From the NCBI GenBank assembly GCA_945862125.1, contig CAMAYC010000027.1, positions 1 through 45,830 of the forward strand: a stretch of 45,830 nt of DNA, in the 5' to 3' direction. Shown piece by piece: positions 8,043 through 16,978 of the stretch (positions are counted from its first letter, which is position 1; every line of letters begins with the position of its first letter). The translations under genes were made by a program, and so were the position numbers. The notes below the pieces were generated by a model. That model was not told the DNA's origin, did not search any database, and saw only the letters and a program-made list of their open reading frames with translations. Origin of the DNA: Reyranella massiliensis 521 (GTDB taxonomy: Bacteria > Pseudomonadota > Alphaproteobacteria > Reyranellales > Reyranellaceae).

Positions 8043-9572
8043 ATGGTTCAGACTGTTTACGACGTTGCCAAGGCGGGCGCGGCCGACGCGCCCGCGATCG
8101 GGGCGCCGGGGCGTCCGTGGCTCACCTATGCCGGCCTCAAGAAGCTGGTCGACGATACGCTCGCAACCCTGAACGGCGTCGGCATTGGTCGCGATGATCG
8201 CGTGGCCATGGTGGTGCCGAACGGGCCGGAGATGGCCTCGTCCTTCATCGCCGTCGCCTCTGGCACCAGCTCGGCGCCGCTCAACCCCGCCTATCGTGCC
8301 GACGAGTTCGAATTCTATCTCGACGACCTCAAGCCCAAGGCCGTCATCGTGCAGCAGGGCATGGACAGCCCGGTGCGTGCGGTTGCCCAGAAGGTGGGCG
8401 TGCCGATCATCGAGTTGGTGCCGGTGGCTGACGGGCCGGCCGGACTTTTCACGCTCGACGTCTCGACGCTGAAGCCGGCCAAGGCCGCCAAGCCCGGCCC
8501 TTCACAAGGGCCCGAGATCGCGCTGGTGCTGCACACGTCGGGCACAACGGCGCGTCCCAAGATCGTGCCGTTGACCGCTTCCAATCTCGCTGCTTCGGCA
8601 CGTCACATCGCGGCGGCGCTTTCGCTCGCACCGAAAGATCGCTGCCTCAACATCATGCCGCTGTTCCACATCCATGGCCTGATCGCGGCGGTGCTGTCGT
8701 CGCTCGGCGCCGGCGCGTCGGTGAGCTGCACACCTGGCTTCAATGCGCTTCGCTTCTTCGCCTGGCTCGAGGAAGTGAAGCCGACCTGGTACACGGCTGT
8801 GCCGACCATGCACCAGACGATCCTGGCGCGTCTCGGCCGCAATACCGAGACGGCGAAGTCCGCCAAGCTCCGACTGATCCGCTCCTCGTCGGCATCTCTT
8901 CCACCGCAGGTTATGACCGAACTGGAAGCGGCCTTCGGCTGCCCGGTGATCGAGTCCTACGGCATGACCGAGGCCAGCCATCAGATGGCGTCCAACGCGC
9001 TGCCGCCCGGCAAGCGAAAGCCAGGGGCCGTCGGCCTGCCTGCCGGCCCCAAGGTCGCGATCATGGACGAGGCGGGCGCCTTCCTGCCGCAGGGCGCGAT
9101 CGGCGAGGTCGTGATCCAGGGGCCGAACGTGACGGCGGGTTACGACAACAATCCCGACGCCAACCTGAAAGCCTTCGCCGACGGCTGGTTCCGCACCGGC
9201 GACCAGGGCCGCTTCGACGAGGACGGCTTCCTGTTCCTGACCGGCCGCCTGAAGGAGATCATCAACCGCGGCGGCGAGAAGATCAGCCCGATCGAGGTCG
9301 ACACCATCCTGATGGACCATCCTGCGGTCGAGCAGGTCGTCACCTTCGCTATCCCGCATTCTAAGCTGGGCGAGGAAGTAGGTGCTGTCGTGGTGCTGCG
9401 CCCTGGCGTGGAAGCGACGGAACGCGAACTGCGCGACTTCGTGGCCAAGCGTGCCGCCGACTTCAAGGTGCCGCGCAAGATCGTGTTCGTGACCGAGATT
9501 CCCAAGGGCGCGACCGGCAAGCTGCAGCGCATTGGCCTGGCGCAGAAGCTCGGCCTCGGCGAGACGGTGTAA
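8043..9572 (+). CDS. AMP-dependent acyl-CoA synthetase, Pcs60/AAE3 (oxalyl-CoA synthetase)-like
   Basis: A 509-residue ANL-superfamily ligase with the AMP/P-loop motif HTSGTTARPKIVPLT (about residues 163-177). Other core motifs are IMPLFHIHGL, ESYGMTEASHQM, WFRTGDQG and GRLKEIINRGGEKISPIEVD. The catalytic lysine lies in IPKGATGKLQR near the end. The MTEASHQM...LPPGKRKPG region recalls yeast Pcs60 and plant AAE3, which activate oxalate, so oxalate or another small acid is a plausible substrate. That is inference; a medium-chain fatty acid is the alternative. The gene follows the palindromic repeat and is one base from the downstream reductase. Confidence 0.92.
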   Translation: MVQTVYDVAKAGAADAPAIGAPGRPWLTYAGLKKLVDDTLATLNGVGIGRDDRVAMVVPNGPEMASSFIAVASGTSSAPLNPAYRADEFEFYLDDLKPKAVIVQQGMDSPVRAVAQKVGVPIIELVPVADGPAGLFTLDVSTLKPAKAAKPGPSQGPEIALVLHTSGTTARPKIVPLTASNLAASARHIAAALSLAPKDRCLNIMPLFHIHGLIAAVLSSLGAGASVSCTPGFNALRFFAWLEEVKPTWYTAVPTMHQTILARLGRNTETAKSAKLRLIRSSSASLPPQVMTELEAAFGCPVIESYGMTEASHQMASNALPPGKRKPGAVGLPAGPKVAIMDEAGAFLPQGAIGEVVIQGPNVTAGYDNNPDANLKAFADGWFRTGDQGRFDEDGFLFLTGRLKEIINRGGEKISPIEVDTILMDHPAVEQVVTFAIPHSKLGEEVGAVVVLRPGVEATERELRDFVAKRAADFKVPRKIVFVTEIPKGATGKLQRIGLAQKLGLGETV

Positions 9573-9573
9573 C

Positions 9574-10551
9574 ATGACATCGATCTGCGTCTTCGGCGCA
9601 GGCGCGATCGGCGGCCTGATGGCCGCCAAGCTCGAGATGGCCGGCACGCCGGTCACCGTCGTCGCGCGCGGCCCGCATTATGAGGCGATGCGCGCCAAGG
9701 GCCTCGTTCTGAAGAGCGAGGGCACCGAGACGGTTACGAAGCCCAGGGTCGTGAACGATCCAAGTTCGATCGGCCCGCAGGACTATCTCGTGCTGACCCT
9801 GAAGGCCCATTCGCTGATCCCGGCGCTGGCGCAGATCAAGCCGCTGATCGGACCGAACACCACCATCGTTACGGCGATCAACGGCATTCCCTGGTGGTAC
9901 ACCTACAAGCTCGGCGGCGAATTTGAGGGCCGGCGCATCGACTCGGTCGATCCCGGTGGCGCCCTGTCGGCGGCATTCCCGCCCGCGCAGGTGCTGGGCA
10001 GCATCGTCTATCCGGCGGCGGAGATCGCCGAGCCCGGCGTCATCGAACACACCTACGGCGATCGGTTTACGCTCGGCGAGCCCGACGGCAGCCGCAGCGA
10101 ACGTGCGGCCAAACTCTCGGAACTGCTGATCAAGGCCGGCCTGAAAGCGCCGGTGCGGCCGCGCATTCGCGACGAGCTCTGGGTCAAGCTGTGGGGCAAC
10201 ATGGCGTTCAATCCGGTGAGCGCGCTCACCGGCGCCACGCTCGACAAGGTGATCGCCGATCCGGGCACGCACGCCGTCTGCCGTGCCATGATGGTCGAGG
10301 GCCAAGCCGTGGCCGAGAAACTCGGCGTCAAGTTCGCGCTCACCGTCGACAAGCGCATTGCGGGTGGCGCCGAGGTCGGCGCCCACAAGACATCGATGCT
10401 GCAGGACCTCGAGAAGGGCCGTCCGCTCGAGATCGAGGCGCTGCTGGGCGCGGTGGTCGAGATGTCAGAGTGGGTCGGTGTCGATATGCCGATCGGCAGG
10501 GCTTTGCTGGCGCTGGTCCGCCAGCGCGCCGGGATGCCGGCCAATGGATGA
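9574..10551 (+). CDS. 2-dehydropantoate 2-reductase (PanE/ApbA) family
   Basis: A 325-residue NADPH-dependent ketopantoate-reductase-like protein. The N-terminal dinucleotide motif is CVFGAGAIGGLMAAKL (residues 5-20), the family lysine lies in LTLKAHSL, and the C-terminal helical domain has KLWGNMAFNPVSALTGATLD. An SM-type motif near the end (HKTSMLQDLEKGRPLEIEAL) is typical. Family members reduce 2-dehydropantoate to pantoate for CoA synthesis, though many paralogues act on other 2-keto acids. ATG 9574 is one base after the acyl-CoA synthetase stop, and the gene overlaps the following acetyltransferase by eight bases. Confidence 0.9.
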   Translation: MTSICVFGAGAIGGLMAAKLEMAGTPVTVVARGPHYEAMRAKGLVLKSEGTETVTKPRVVNDPSSIGPQDYLVLTLKAHSLIPALAQIKPLIGPNTTIVTAINGIPWWYTYKLGGEFEGRRIDSVDPGGALSAAFPPAQVLGSIVYPAAEIAEPGVIEHTYGDRFTLGEPDGSRSERAAKLSELLIKAGLKAPVRPRIRDELWVKLWGNMAFNPVSALTGATLDKVIADPGTHAVCRAMMVEGQAVAEKLGVKFALTVDKRIAGGAEVGAHKTSMLQDLEKGRPLEIEALLGAVVEMSEWVGVDMPIGRALLALVRQRAGMPANG

Positions 10552-10975
10552 GAAGATCGACCTGGTCTTCGATCCCAGCAATCCGGCCGCGGCCGACTAC
10601 GTGCGCGACCGGCTTTCGTACTTCAATGCCGCCGCGACGGGCCGGTCCGACTACTATCCCTGCAACATCTATCTGAAGGGCGAGAAGGGCGAAACGCTGG
10701 GCGGCCTGCTGGGCTATGTCTGGTCCGACTGGCTGTTCGTGGCCATCCTCTGGGTCGACGAGGCACTGCGCGGCAAGGGGCATGCGGCGCGCCTGATGGA
10801 TGCTGCAGAGGATTATGCCCGCAAGCGCGGCTGCCATTCGGCGCATCTCGACACGCATTCCTGGCAGGCCCGCCCGTTCTACGAGAAGCGCGGCTACGAA
10901 CTCTTCGCCACGCTCGACGACTTCCCGCCGGGTCACAAGAAGTTCTTCCTCAGGAAGAAGCTCGTCGACCGGTAG
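10544..10975 (+). CDS. GNAT family N-acetyltransferase
   Basis: A 143-residue GNAT protein. The acetyl-CoA-binding motif A is ILWVDEALRGKGHAARLMDA (about residues 67-86), and motif B includes DTHSWQARPFYEKRGYELFA. The C-terminus (PPGHKKFFLRKKL) is common in bacterial GNATs that modify small molecules or proteins. The substrate cannot be inferred. The start overlaps the preceding reductase by eight bases, so the two are co-translated. A separate promoter for the toxin-antitoxin pair begins at its stop codon. Confidence 0.88.
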   Translation: MDEKIDLVFDPSNPAAADYVRDRLSYFNAAATGRSDYYPCNIYLKGEKGETLGGLLGYVWSDWLFVAILWVDEALRGKGHAARLMDAAEDYARKRGCHSAHLDTHSWQARPFYEKRGYELFATLDDFPPGHKKFFLRKKLVDR

Positions 10976-10976
10976 G

Positions 10977-11005
10977 CTTACAAGCATTGCCCTTTGCGCT
11001 ATGAT
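10977..11005 (+). promoter_or_regulatory. Sigma70-like promoter of the toxin-antitoxin pair
   Basis: CTTACA (10977-10982), a 17-base spacer and TATGAT (11000-11005) give a good housekeeping-type promoter; the -10 matches five of six consensus bases. Initiation about seven bases downstream would start the RNA at or next to the antitoxin ATG at 11013, giving a leaderless message. An 8-bp palindrome CATGCATG (11008-11015) overlaps that point and could be an autoregulatory site. Confidence 0.5.
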
Positions 11006-11012
11006 GGCATGC

Positions 11013-11234
11013 ATGAATAGGGCCCTGATTGCCGAGCTGGAAAAACTCGACGCAGACGAGCGCTTGCGGCTGGCCTATGACCTGCTCGACAGCGTCGCCA
11101 ACGACACGGCGGTTGCTCCGATCTCCGAAGAACATCGCCGAGAACTTCGTCGAAGACTCGCCGAGTACCGCGCCAACCCCGAAGAACCCGTCGTCACGCT
11201 GACTGATATCCTTCGCGAACTGGGTATGACCTGA
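11013..11234 (+). CDS. Addiction-module antitoxin (PF09720-like)
   Basis: A 73-residue protein resembling the putative addiction-module component family. It has an N-terminal helical segment ALIAELEKLDADERLRLAYD, an acidic middle, and a C-terminal arm (EEHRRELRRRLAEYRANPEE...) ending in an ILRELG helix. Such proteins neutralise a RelE/ParE toxin encoded just downstream and often repress their own promoter. In-frame ATGs at 11001 and 11004 lie inside the -10 element, so ATG 11013 is preferred. The toxin GTG follows four bases after the stop. Confidence 0.85.
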   Translation: MNRALIAELEKLDADERLRLAYDLLDSVANDTAVAPISEEHRRELRRRLAEYRANPEEPVVTLTDILRELGMT

Positions 11235-11238
11235 AGCA

Positions 11239-11544
11239 GTGCCGCTTCTCGTTGTCTATCGGCAGGCAGCGCGGCGCGACATTGTCGAGGCCGCCCGACT
11301 CTATGAAGGTGAGCGGGCAGGCTTGGGCATTGCATTCGTCGCAGAGGTGAGCCGAGTCGAGGGTCACATTGCCGATGCGCCGGGCCTGTACCAGGTCGTC
11401 GAGAGTGGAATCAGGCGTGCGGTGATGCGACGATTTCCCTTCGGCTTGTTCTATGTCGAGGAAGCCGAAAGAGTTCTGGTCCTGGCCTGTCTGGATCTGC
11501 GACGTGATCCCGGTGCACTCGGCGCGATCGTCGCTCGCCGATAG
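11239..11544 (+). CDS. RelE/ParE family toxin
   Basis: A 101-residue RelE/ParE-superfamily protein. It has the typical opening VVYRQAARRDIVEAARLYE, a central helix (GLGIAFVAEVSRVEGHI), then GIRRAVMRRFPFGLFYVEE and the final strand VLVLACLDLRRDPG. The arginines and aromatic in RRFPFGLFY match the conserved core. Family members cut ribosome-bound mRNA (RelE) or poison gyrase (ParE); which applies is not evident. GTG is the likely start. The pair is the only classical toxin-antitoxin locus in the window and probably stabilises the region or responds to stress. Confidence 0.88.
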   Translation: MPLLVVYRQAARRDIVEAARLYEGERAGLGIAFVAEVSRVEGHIADAPGLYQVVESGIRRAVMRRFPFGLFYVEEAERVLVLACLDLRRDPGALGAIVARR

Positions 11545-11546
11545 GG

Positions 11547-12392
11547 CTACTTGGCGCCCAGTTCCTTCAGCTTCTTGTCGATCGCCAGCAGGTCGAGCCA
11601 GCTCTGGCGTTTGCTGGCCGGCGTGCGCAGGAGATAGGCGGGATGGAAGGTGGGGATGGTCGGCACCTCGGTGCCGTCGTCGAGTTTCAGGCTTGTCCAC
11701 TTGCCGCGCAGTCGCATGATGCCTTCGGTCGTCTCCAGCATCGCCTTGGCTGCCGTGCCGCCGGCCAGCACCAGCACCTTTGGTTTGGCGAGTTCGATGT
11801 GGCGGCGCGTGAAGGCGACACAGACAGCCTGTTCGGCGAGCGTCGGGGTGCGGTTGCCGGGCGGTCGCCAGAACAGGATGTTGGTGATGTAGAGGTCGCG
11901 CTCGCGGCTCATGCCGATGGCATCGAACATGCGGTCCATCAGCTGGCCGCTGACACCCACGAACGGCTTGCCGAGGCGGTCCTCGTCGGCGCCGGGCGCT
12001 TCGCCCACGACCATGACAGGCGCCCCCGCCACGCCGTCGGCGAATACGGTGTTCTTGGCAGTGCGCTTCAATGCACAGCCCTCGAAGGCACGTACCGCCT
12101 CCTCGAGTTCGGCGATCGTGGCACAACGCCGTGCGATCTCGCGCGCATCCTCGGCGAGCTGCGGCGATTCGAGCGGCACCGGCGCCCGGACCATCGGCGC
12201 CTGCAGAGGGGCGCGGATCGGTGTCGGCGCCACGGCGCCTTGCGGCGGGGAAACCGCCCGAGCGGCAGCGGCGGGAGGCGGCAGCGCGAAGCGGTCGACG
12301 GCTTCCTCGCCGATGGTCTCGTCGAGTCCGTGGTCGACGTACCATTTCAGCAGCGAGGCGATGTCCTCGTGCGGGTGTGCCGCCTCGTTCAT
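11547..12392 (-). CDS. Uracil-DNA glycosylase, family 4-like, lacking the canonical Fe-S cysteines
   Basis: A 281-residue protein with a proline/alanine-rich N-terminal extension (about residues 35-80) and a UDG4-type catalytic domain. Motif A is GEAPGADEDRLGKPFVGVSG (residues 130-149) and motif B is HPAYLLR; NILFWRPPGNRTP lies between. It should remove uracil from DNA in base-excision repair. Family 4 enzymes carry a [4Fe-4S] cluster on four cysteines. Here only three cysteines exist (about residues 90, 106 and 191). The usual KCRPP cysteine is Trp, and the first CxxC cysteine is not in place, so a canonical cluster looks impossible. The start overlaps the upstream MetX-like gene stop as ATGA. 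Confidence 0.88.
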   Translation of the reverse strand: MNEAAHPHEDIASLLKWYVDHGLDETIGEEAVDRFALPPPAAAARAVSPPQGAVAPTPIRAPLQAPMVRAPVPLESPQLAEDAREIARRCATIAELEEAVRAFEGCALKRTAKNTVFADGVAGAPVMVVGEAPGADEDRLGKPFVGVSGQLMDRMFDAIGMSRERDLYITNILFWRPPGNRTPTLAEQAVCVAFTRRHIELAKPKVLVLAGGTAAKAMLETTEGIMRLRGKWTSLKLDDGTEVPTIPTFHPAYLLRTPASKRQSWLDLLAIDKKLKELGAK

Positions 12393-13417
12393 CCGAGGCC
12401 CTTCACGAAGGCCGCGAGGATCGGCGCCCACATGGCGGCATCGGCATGGCTCGCCATATGTCCCTTGTTCGACGGCATCTCGACATAGGTGAGGTCGACG
12501 CCGGCCTTGCGCATCTCGAGCGCGTGGGCCGCACAATCGGTGAGGTCGAACAGCTTGTCGGTCTTGGAAATCACGTACAGGACTTTGGTTTTCCTGAGTT
12601 GGTCGTATTGCTTGGTGATGTCGAAGCCGTCGATCGCGCGCCGCAGGGTGACCAGGGAATGGCCATCGTAGATCTTTGCCCAGCTTTTCGCGGCAACCTT
12701 GGCCTCGGCCTCGCCCTGGCCGTAGTTCAGCAGCGTCTCATAGCGGATCTGCTCAAGCGTGCCGGGAATGCCGCCATTCTCGTAGTACCAGCCGCCGTTC
12801 CAGTTGGGGTCGCTGGCCAATCGCTTCTGCAGGGCGTCCAGGCCACCGAGGCGGTTTGGTGCGCGGGGCGCGGTAACGGATGCCGCGATGCCCTTCATGA
12901 AGCCGGGGTAGGACGCCGCCCACTGGAACGACTGGAAGCCGCCCATCGACGGGCCGACCACGGCGACGAGGCTTTTCAATCCAAGCGAATCGACCAGCAG
13001 CTTCTGGCTGGCAACCATGTCGCGCATCGTGATCTCGGGAAAGGTCGGGCCATAGGGCTTGCCGGTGCGCGGGTCGGTGCAATTGGGGCCGCTGCTGCCG
13101 TGCGCCGAGCCCAGCGCATTCACCGAAACGACGAAAAACCGGTCGGTATCGATCGCCTTGCCCGGCCCGATCAGCCCGTCGAACCAGCCCGCCGAGCCTT
13201 CGGCGACTCCGCGGCCCTGCTTGCCCTTGGCATTGTGGCCGGCCGCGTGATGGCTCGACGTGTAGCCGTGGACGACGAGGATGCCGTTGTCGCCCTGGGG
13301 CGAGCGCACACCGTATGTTTCGTAGGCGAGTTCGAGAACCGGGAGCGTCTGGCCACTTTCCAGCCGGAATTCACGGGCAGAGAAGATTTTGCTGTCGATT
13401 TCAGTCAACGCCGCCAC
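12389..13417 (-). CDS. MetX-like alpha/beta hydrolase (homoserine O-acetyltransferase-related)
   Basis: A 342-residue alpha/beta-hydrolase of the homoserine O-acetyltransferase group. It contains [16 protein letters not shown], the oxyanion-side [13 protein letters not shown], and the nucleophile elbow [17 protein letters not shown] with Ser. The acid is in [12 protein letters not shown] and the His in NKGHMASH. Nearby elements [18 protein letters not shown] and [12 protein letters not shown] are family-typical. True MetX usually has GGSMGGMQ at the elbow; the GPSMGGFQ form and a short C-terminus suggest a related hydrolase or acyltransferase of unknown substrate. The start is GTG with AAGGGGA upstream. 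It is coupled by ATGA to the DNA glycosylase gene. Confidence 0.85.
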   Translation of the reverse strand: MAALTEIDSKIFSAREFRLESGQTLPVLELAYETYGVRSPQGDNGILVVHGYTSSHHAAGHNAKGKQGRGVAEGSAGWFDGLIGPGKAIDTDRFFVVSVNALGSAHGSSGPNCTDPRTGKPYGPTFPEITMRDMVASQKLLVDSLGLKSLVAVVGPSMGGFQSFQWAASYPGFMKGIAASVTAPRAPNRLGGLDALQKRLASDPNWNGGWYYENGGIPGTLEQIRYETLLNYGQGEAEAKVAAKSWAKIYDGHSLVTLRRAIDGFDITKQYDQLRKTKVLYVISKTDKLFDLTDCAAHALEMRKAGVDLTYVEMPSNKGHMASHADAAMWAPILAAFVKGLG

Positions 13418-13535
13418 GGGAATTCCCCTTTTCCGCGGGTGGCGATCCTGCCCCCGACAGGCTATCTACACCGGAAGGATCGCTGCCGGCCGGCGGCGCG
13501 TCCATCTGGAAAAGGCACTGCAGAGCGAGATAGGC

Positions 13536-15191
13536 ATGACGCGCGAGGCGATGGAATACGACGTGGTGATCGTGGGCGGCGGCCCGGCCGGGCTGTCGGC
13601 GGCGATCCGCCTGAAGCAGCTCGCGGCCGAGCGCAATCACGAGGTCTCCGTCTGCCTGCTCGAGAAGGGCTCCGAGATCGGCGCCCATATCCTGTCGGGC
13701 GCCGTGGTCGATCCGGTCGGCCTCAATGAGCTCATTCCCGACTGGAAGGAGAAGGGCGCTCCGCTGGAAACCCAGGTGAGCGACGACCAGTTCCTGTGGC
13801 TCACCAAGGCGGGGTCGTTCCGCTTCCCCAATTTCACGATGCCGCGACTGATGAACAATCACGGCAACTACATCGTCAGCCTCGGTGACGTCTGCCGCTG
13901 GCTCGGCCAGCAGGCCGAGGCGCTGGGCGTGGAAATCTATCCGGGCTTCGCCGCCGCCGAGGTGCTCTACAACGACGATGGATCGGTGAAGGGCGTTGCC
14001 ACCGGCGACATGGGCGTCGCCAAGGACGGCACGCACAAGGACAGCTACACGCCGGGCATGGAGCTGCATGCCAAGTACACGCTGATCGCCGAGGGCGCGC
14101 GTGGCTCGTTGTCGAAGATGCTGATGTCGAAGTTCGACCTGCGCGACGGCGTCGATCCGCAGAAGTTCGGCATCGGCCTCAAGGAACTGTGGCAGGTCGA
14201 TCCGGCGAAGTTCAAGAAGGGCCTGGTCGTGCATTCGCAGGGCTGGCCGCTGTCGGAGACCGGCAGTGCCGGCGGCTCGTTCATGTATCACTTCGGCGAC
14301 AATCTCGTGTCGATCGGGTTCGTGGTGCACCTCTCCTACGAGAACCCGTATCTTTCGCCGTTCGACGAATTCCAGCGCTTCAAGACCCATCCCGAGGTCG
14401 CCAAGTATCTGCAGGGCGGCAAGCGACTGTCCTATGGCGCGCGCGCCATCAACGAAGGCGGTTTGCAGTCGATACCGAAGCTCACCTTCCCGGGCGGCGC
14501 GCTGGTCGGCTGCTCGGCGGGCTTCGTCAACCTACCGCGCATCAAGGGCAGCCACAACGCCATCAAGAGCGGCATGCTCGCGGCCGAGGCTGCATTCGAG
14601 GCGCTGGCGGCGGGCAAGACCGGCGGCGACGAGCTGATCGCTTATCCGGTGAAGGTGAAGGCGTCGTGGATCTGGAAGGATCTCGACAAGGTGCGCAACG
14701 TCAAACCGGCGCTGAGCTGGGGCACGGTGGTGGGCACGATCTACGCCGGCTTCGACATGTGGATGCACGATCTCGGCATCCGGCTGCCCTGGACCTTCCA
14801 TCACAAGAAGGCCGACCACGAGAGCCTGCGACCGGCCAGCGAGTTCCAACCTATTCAGTATCCCAAGCCCGACGGCGTTATTTCCTTCGACAAACTCTCC
14901 TCGGTGTTCCTCTCGAGCACCAATCACGAGGAAGATCAGCCGGTTCATCTGAAGCTGCGCGATCCGTCGATTCCGATCGCCGTCAACCTGCCGCTCTATG
15001 CAGAACCGGCGCAGCGCTACTGTCCGGCCGGCGTCTACGAAGTCGTGACCGCCGACAATGGCCAGCCGCGCTTCCAGATCAACGCGCAGAATTGCGTGCA
15101 CTGCAAGACATGCGACATCAAGGACCCGGCACAGAACATCGATTGGGCGGTGCCCGAAGGTGGCGGCGGCCCCAATTACCCCAACATGTGA
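13536..15191 (+). CDS. Electron transfer flavoprotein-ubiquinone oxidoreductase
   Basis: A 551-residue ETF-QO, the normal size. It carries electrons from reduced ETF to the quinone pool at the inner membrane. The FAD-binding motif [17 protein letters not shown] (about residues 9-25) is followed by [15 protein letters not shown]. The quinone-binding/membrane-facing region is around [20 protein letters not shown]. The C-terminal [4Fe-4S] domain has CPAGVYE and [16 protein letters not shown] 13536 is chosen because the family starts just before the FAD motif. It connects the acyl-CoA dehydrogenation chemistry of the region with respiration. A TPR gene follows after five bases. Confidence 0.96.
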   Translation: MTREAMEYDVVIVGGGPAGLSAAIRLKQLAAERNHEVSVCLLEKGSEIGAHILSGAVVDPVGLNELIPDWKEKGAPLETQVSDDQFLWLTKAGSFRFPNFTMPRLMNNHGNYIVSLGDVCRWLGQQAEALGVEIYPGFAAAEVLYNDDGSVKGVATGDMGVAKDGTHKDSYTPGMELHAKYTLIAEGARGSLSKMLMSKFDLRDGVDPQKFGIGLKELWQVDPAKFKKGLVVHSQGWPLSETGSAGGSFMYHFGDNLVSIGFVVHLSYENPYLSPFDEFQRFKTHPEVAKYLQGGKRLSYGARAINEGGLQSIPKLTFPGGALVGCSAGFVNLPRIKGSHNAIKSGMLAAEAAFEALAAGKTGGDELIAYPVKVKASWIWKDLDKVRNVKPALSWGTVVGTIYAGFDMWMHDLGIRLPWTFHHKKADHESLRPASEFQPIQYPKPDGVISFDKLSSVFLSSTNHEEDQPVHLKLRDPSIPIAVNLPLYAEPAQRYCPAGVYEVVTADNGQPRFQINAQNCVHCKTCDIKDPAQNIDWAVPEGGGGPNYPNM

Positions 15192-15196
15192 CAGGT

Positions 15197-16948
15197 ATGC
15201 GACGCAAACTCCTCACGCTGCTTCCGGCTGCGCTGCTGCTTGCGCTTCCGGTCACCCTCAGCGCCCAGCCGCAATCCCAGACGCAGCCCCCGCGGAATCG
15301 CCAGATCGCGGCCACGCTCGATGGTCGCTATCTCGCTGCACGCGTCGCCGAGCAGGACCATGACTACGACGCGGCCTCCGACCAGATGGATGCGGCGCTC
15401 GCGTTGGCGCCCACCGATCCGGAATTGGCCTACTCCGCCTTCCGCATGCGCATGTATGCCGGCCGGATCGACGCTGCGGCCCAGCTCGCGCCTCAGGTTC
15501 TGGCGACGCGGCCGGGCGACGGCTTCGCCAACCTTGTGCTGGCTGTGCAGGCAATCAAGAAGGGCGAATACAAGGCCGCCGAGCAGCAACTCACCCGCAT
15601 CGGTTCCGAGAACCAGCTGGGCGTGCTGCGCGACTATGTGATGGCCTGGCTCAAGGCCGGCGAGAAGGACTATCCCGCGGCGCGGTCCTTCCTGTCGAAG
15701 CTCAAGCCCGCAGCCGGCGAGCGTGCCGAGGCGCCGGCGCTGGTCATCGAGGCCCAGATCGACGAAATGGCGGGCGACAAGGCAGCTGCGGAGTCGAAGT
15801 ACCGCCGCGCGTCGTCGCTCGACCGCAACAGTTTGCGCACCACTCTGGCCGTCGCCGACGGGCTGCGCCGGCTCGGCAAGGCCGACGAGGCGCGCGAGCT
15901 GCTAAAGACCTATGGCGAGAAGTACAGCGACTCCGTCCTGATGGATGGCCTGATCGCGGCCAATGCGCCGATGCCCAAGCCGCCGTCGCCGGCATCGGGC
16001 ATCTCCGAGATTCTGTTCGACATCGGCGGCATCCTGGCGGCCGACCCGCGCAACCAGCGCACCGACCTCGCGCTGATCTTCGATCATCTCGCCACCAGCC
16101 TGAAGCCTGACAACGACTACGCCTGGCTGATGATCTCGAATATCTACGAGCAGTTCCAGCAGATCCCCAAGGCCATCGCGGCGCTGGCGAAGGTCGGGCC
16201 GACATCGCCGCTTTCGTGGCAGGCGCGGCTGCGGATGGCGGCGCTCGATGCGCAGCTGGATCGCTTCAACGAGGCGGTTGCCCGGCTGAAGGTGCTGATC
16301 GCGGAGAAGCCCACGCGTATCGACGCGGCGCTGACGCTGGCCGACCTGCAGCGCGGCAAGGAGCACTATGCCGAGGCCGTTGCCGCCTACGACACGGCGA
16401 TCTCGCGCCTCCGTACGGTCGACGAACGGCATTGGCCTGTCTTCTTCGGCCGCGGCATCGTACTCGAGCGGACGAAGCAGTGGCCGAAGGCCGAACTGGA
16501 CATGAAGAAGGCGCTCGAGCTCTCGCCCGACCAACCGCATGTCCTCAACTATCTCGGCTACAGCTGGGTCGACCAGGGCCTGCATCTCGACGAAGGCATG
16601 AAGATGCTGATGCAGGCCACCGCGCTCCGTCCCGACGACGGGGCGATCACCGACAGCGTCGGCTGGGCCTTCTACCGTATCGGCCAGTTCGACAAGGCCG
16701 TCGAATGGCTGGAGCGGGCGAGCGAGCAGAAGGGCGACGACGCCACCATCACCGAGCACCTGGGCGACGCCTACTGGCAGGTCGGCCGCAAGCGCGAGGC
16801 GCGCTTCGAATGGGAGCGGGCGCTCAACCAGAAGCCGGACAAGGACCGCGTGCCGATCATCAAGGACAAGCTCGCCAACGGTCTCAACCCGTCCAACGAC
16901 AAGCCGACCGTCTACGAGAAGCCGCCGGTCGCCAAGCAGGGCGGCTGA
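15197..16948 (+). CDS. Exported tetratricopeptide-repeat protein
   Basis: A 583-residue protein with a Sec signal peptide (MRRKLLTLLPAALLLALP...LSAQ, cleavage about residue 24). The rest is TPR-type helical repeats, clearest at DYDAASDQMDAALALAPTDP near the N-terminus and, toward the C-terminus, WPKAELDMKKALELSPDQPH, NYLGYSWVDQGLHLDEGMKM and FDKAVEWLERASEQKGDD. The last repeats resemble the conserved C-terminal TPR block of alphaproteobacterial periplasmic or lipoprotein-like TPR proteins. It probably scaffolds envelope complexes; no specific partner is evident. It begins five bases after the ETF-QO stop. Confidence 0.88.
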   Translation: MRRKLLTLLPAALLLALPVTLSAQPQSQTQPPRNRQIAATLDGRYLAARVAEQDHDYDAASDQMDAALALAPTDPELAYSAFRMRMYAGRIDAAAQLAPQVLATRPGDGFANLVLAVQAIKKGEYKAAEQQLTRIGSENQLGVLRDYVMAWLKAGEKDYPAARSFLSKLKPAAGERAEAPALVIEAQIDEMAGDKAAAESKYRRASSLDRNSLRTTLAVADGLRRLGKADEARELLKTYGEKYSDSVLMDGLIAANAPMPKPPSPASGISEILFDIGGILAADPRNQRTDLALIFDHLATSLKPDNDYAWLMISNIYEQFQQIPKAIAALAKVGPTSPLSWQARLRMAALDAQLDRFNEAVARLKVLIAEKPTRIDAALTLADLQRGKEHYAEAVAAYDTAISRLRTVDERHWPVFFGRGIVLERTKQWPKAELDMKKALELSPDQPHVLNYLGYSWVDQGLHLDEGMKMLMQATALRPDDGAITDSVGWAFYRIGQFDKAVEWLERASEQKGDDATITEHLGDAYWQVGRKREARFEWERALNQKPDKDRVPIIKDKLANGLNPSNDKPTVYEKPPVAKQGG

Positions 16949-16950
16949 TC

Positions 16951-16967
16951 CGGCGACGCGGTCGCCG
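16951..16967 (+). other. Hairpin abutting the ispE ribosome-binding site
   Basis: CGGCGAC (16951-16957) and GTCGCCG (16961-16967) form a perfect 7-bp stem with a GCG loop in the 30-base gap before ispE. Its last base overlaps the GAGG Shine-Dalgarno element (16967-16970). It could tune ispE translation or act as a weak attenuator; no U-tract follows. Confidence 0.35.
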
Positions 16968-16978
16968 AGGCCCACGCC

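Noticed and set aside
13401..14390. Minus-strand open frame opposite the ETF-QO gene
   Set aside because: An antisense shadow; ETF-QO motifs on the plus strand are unambiguous.
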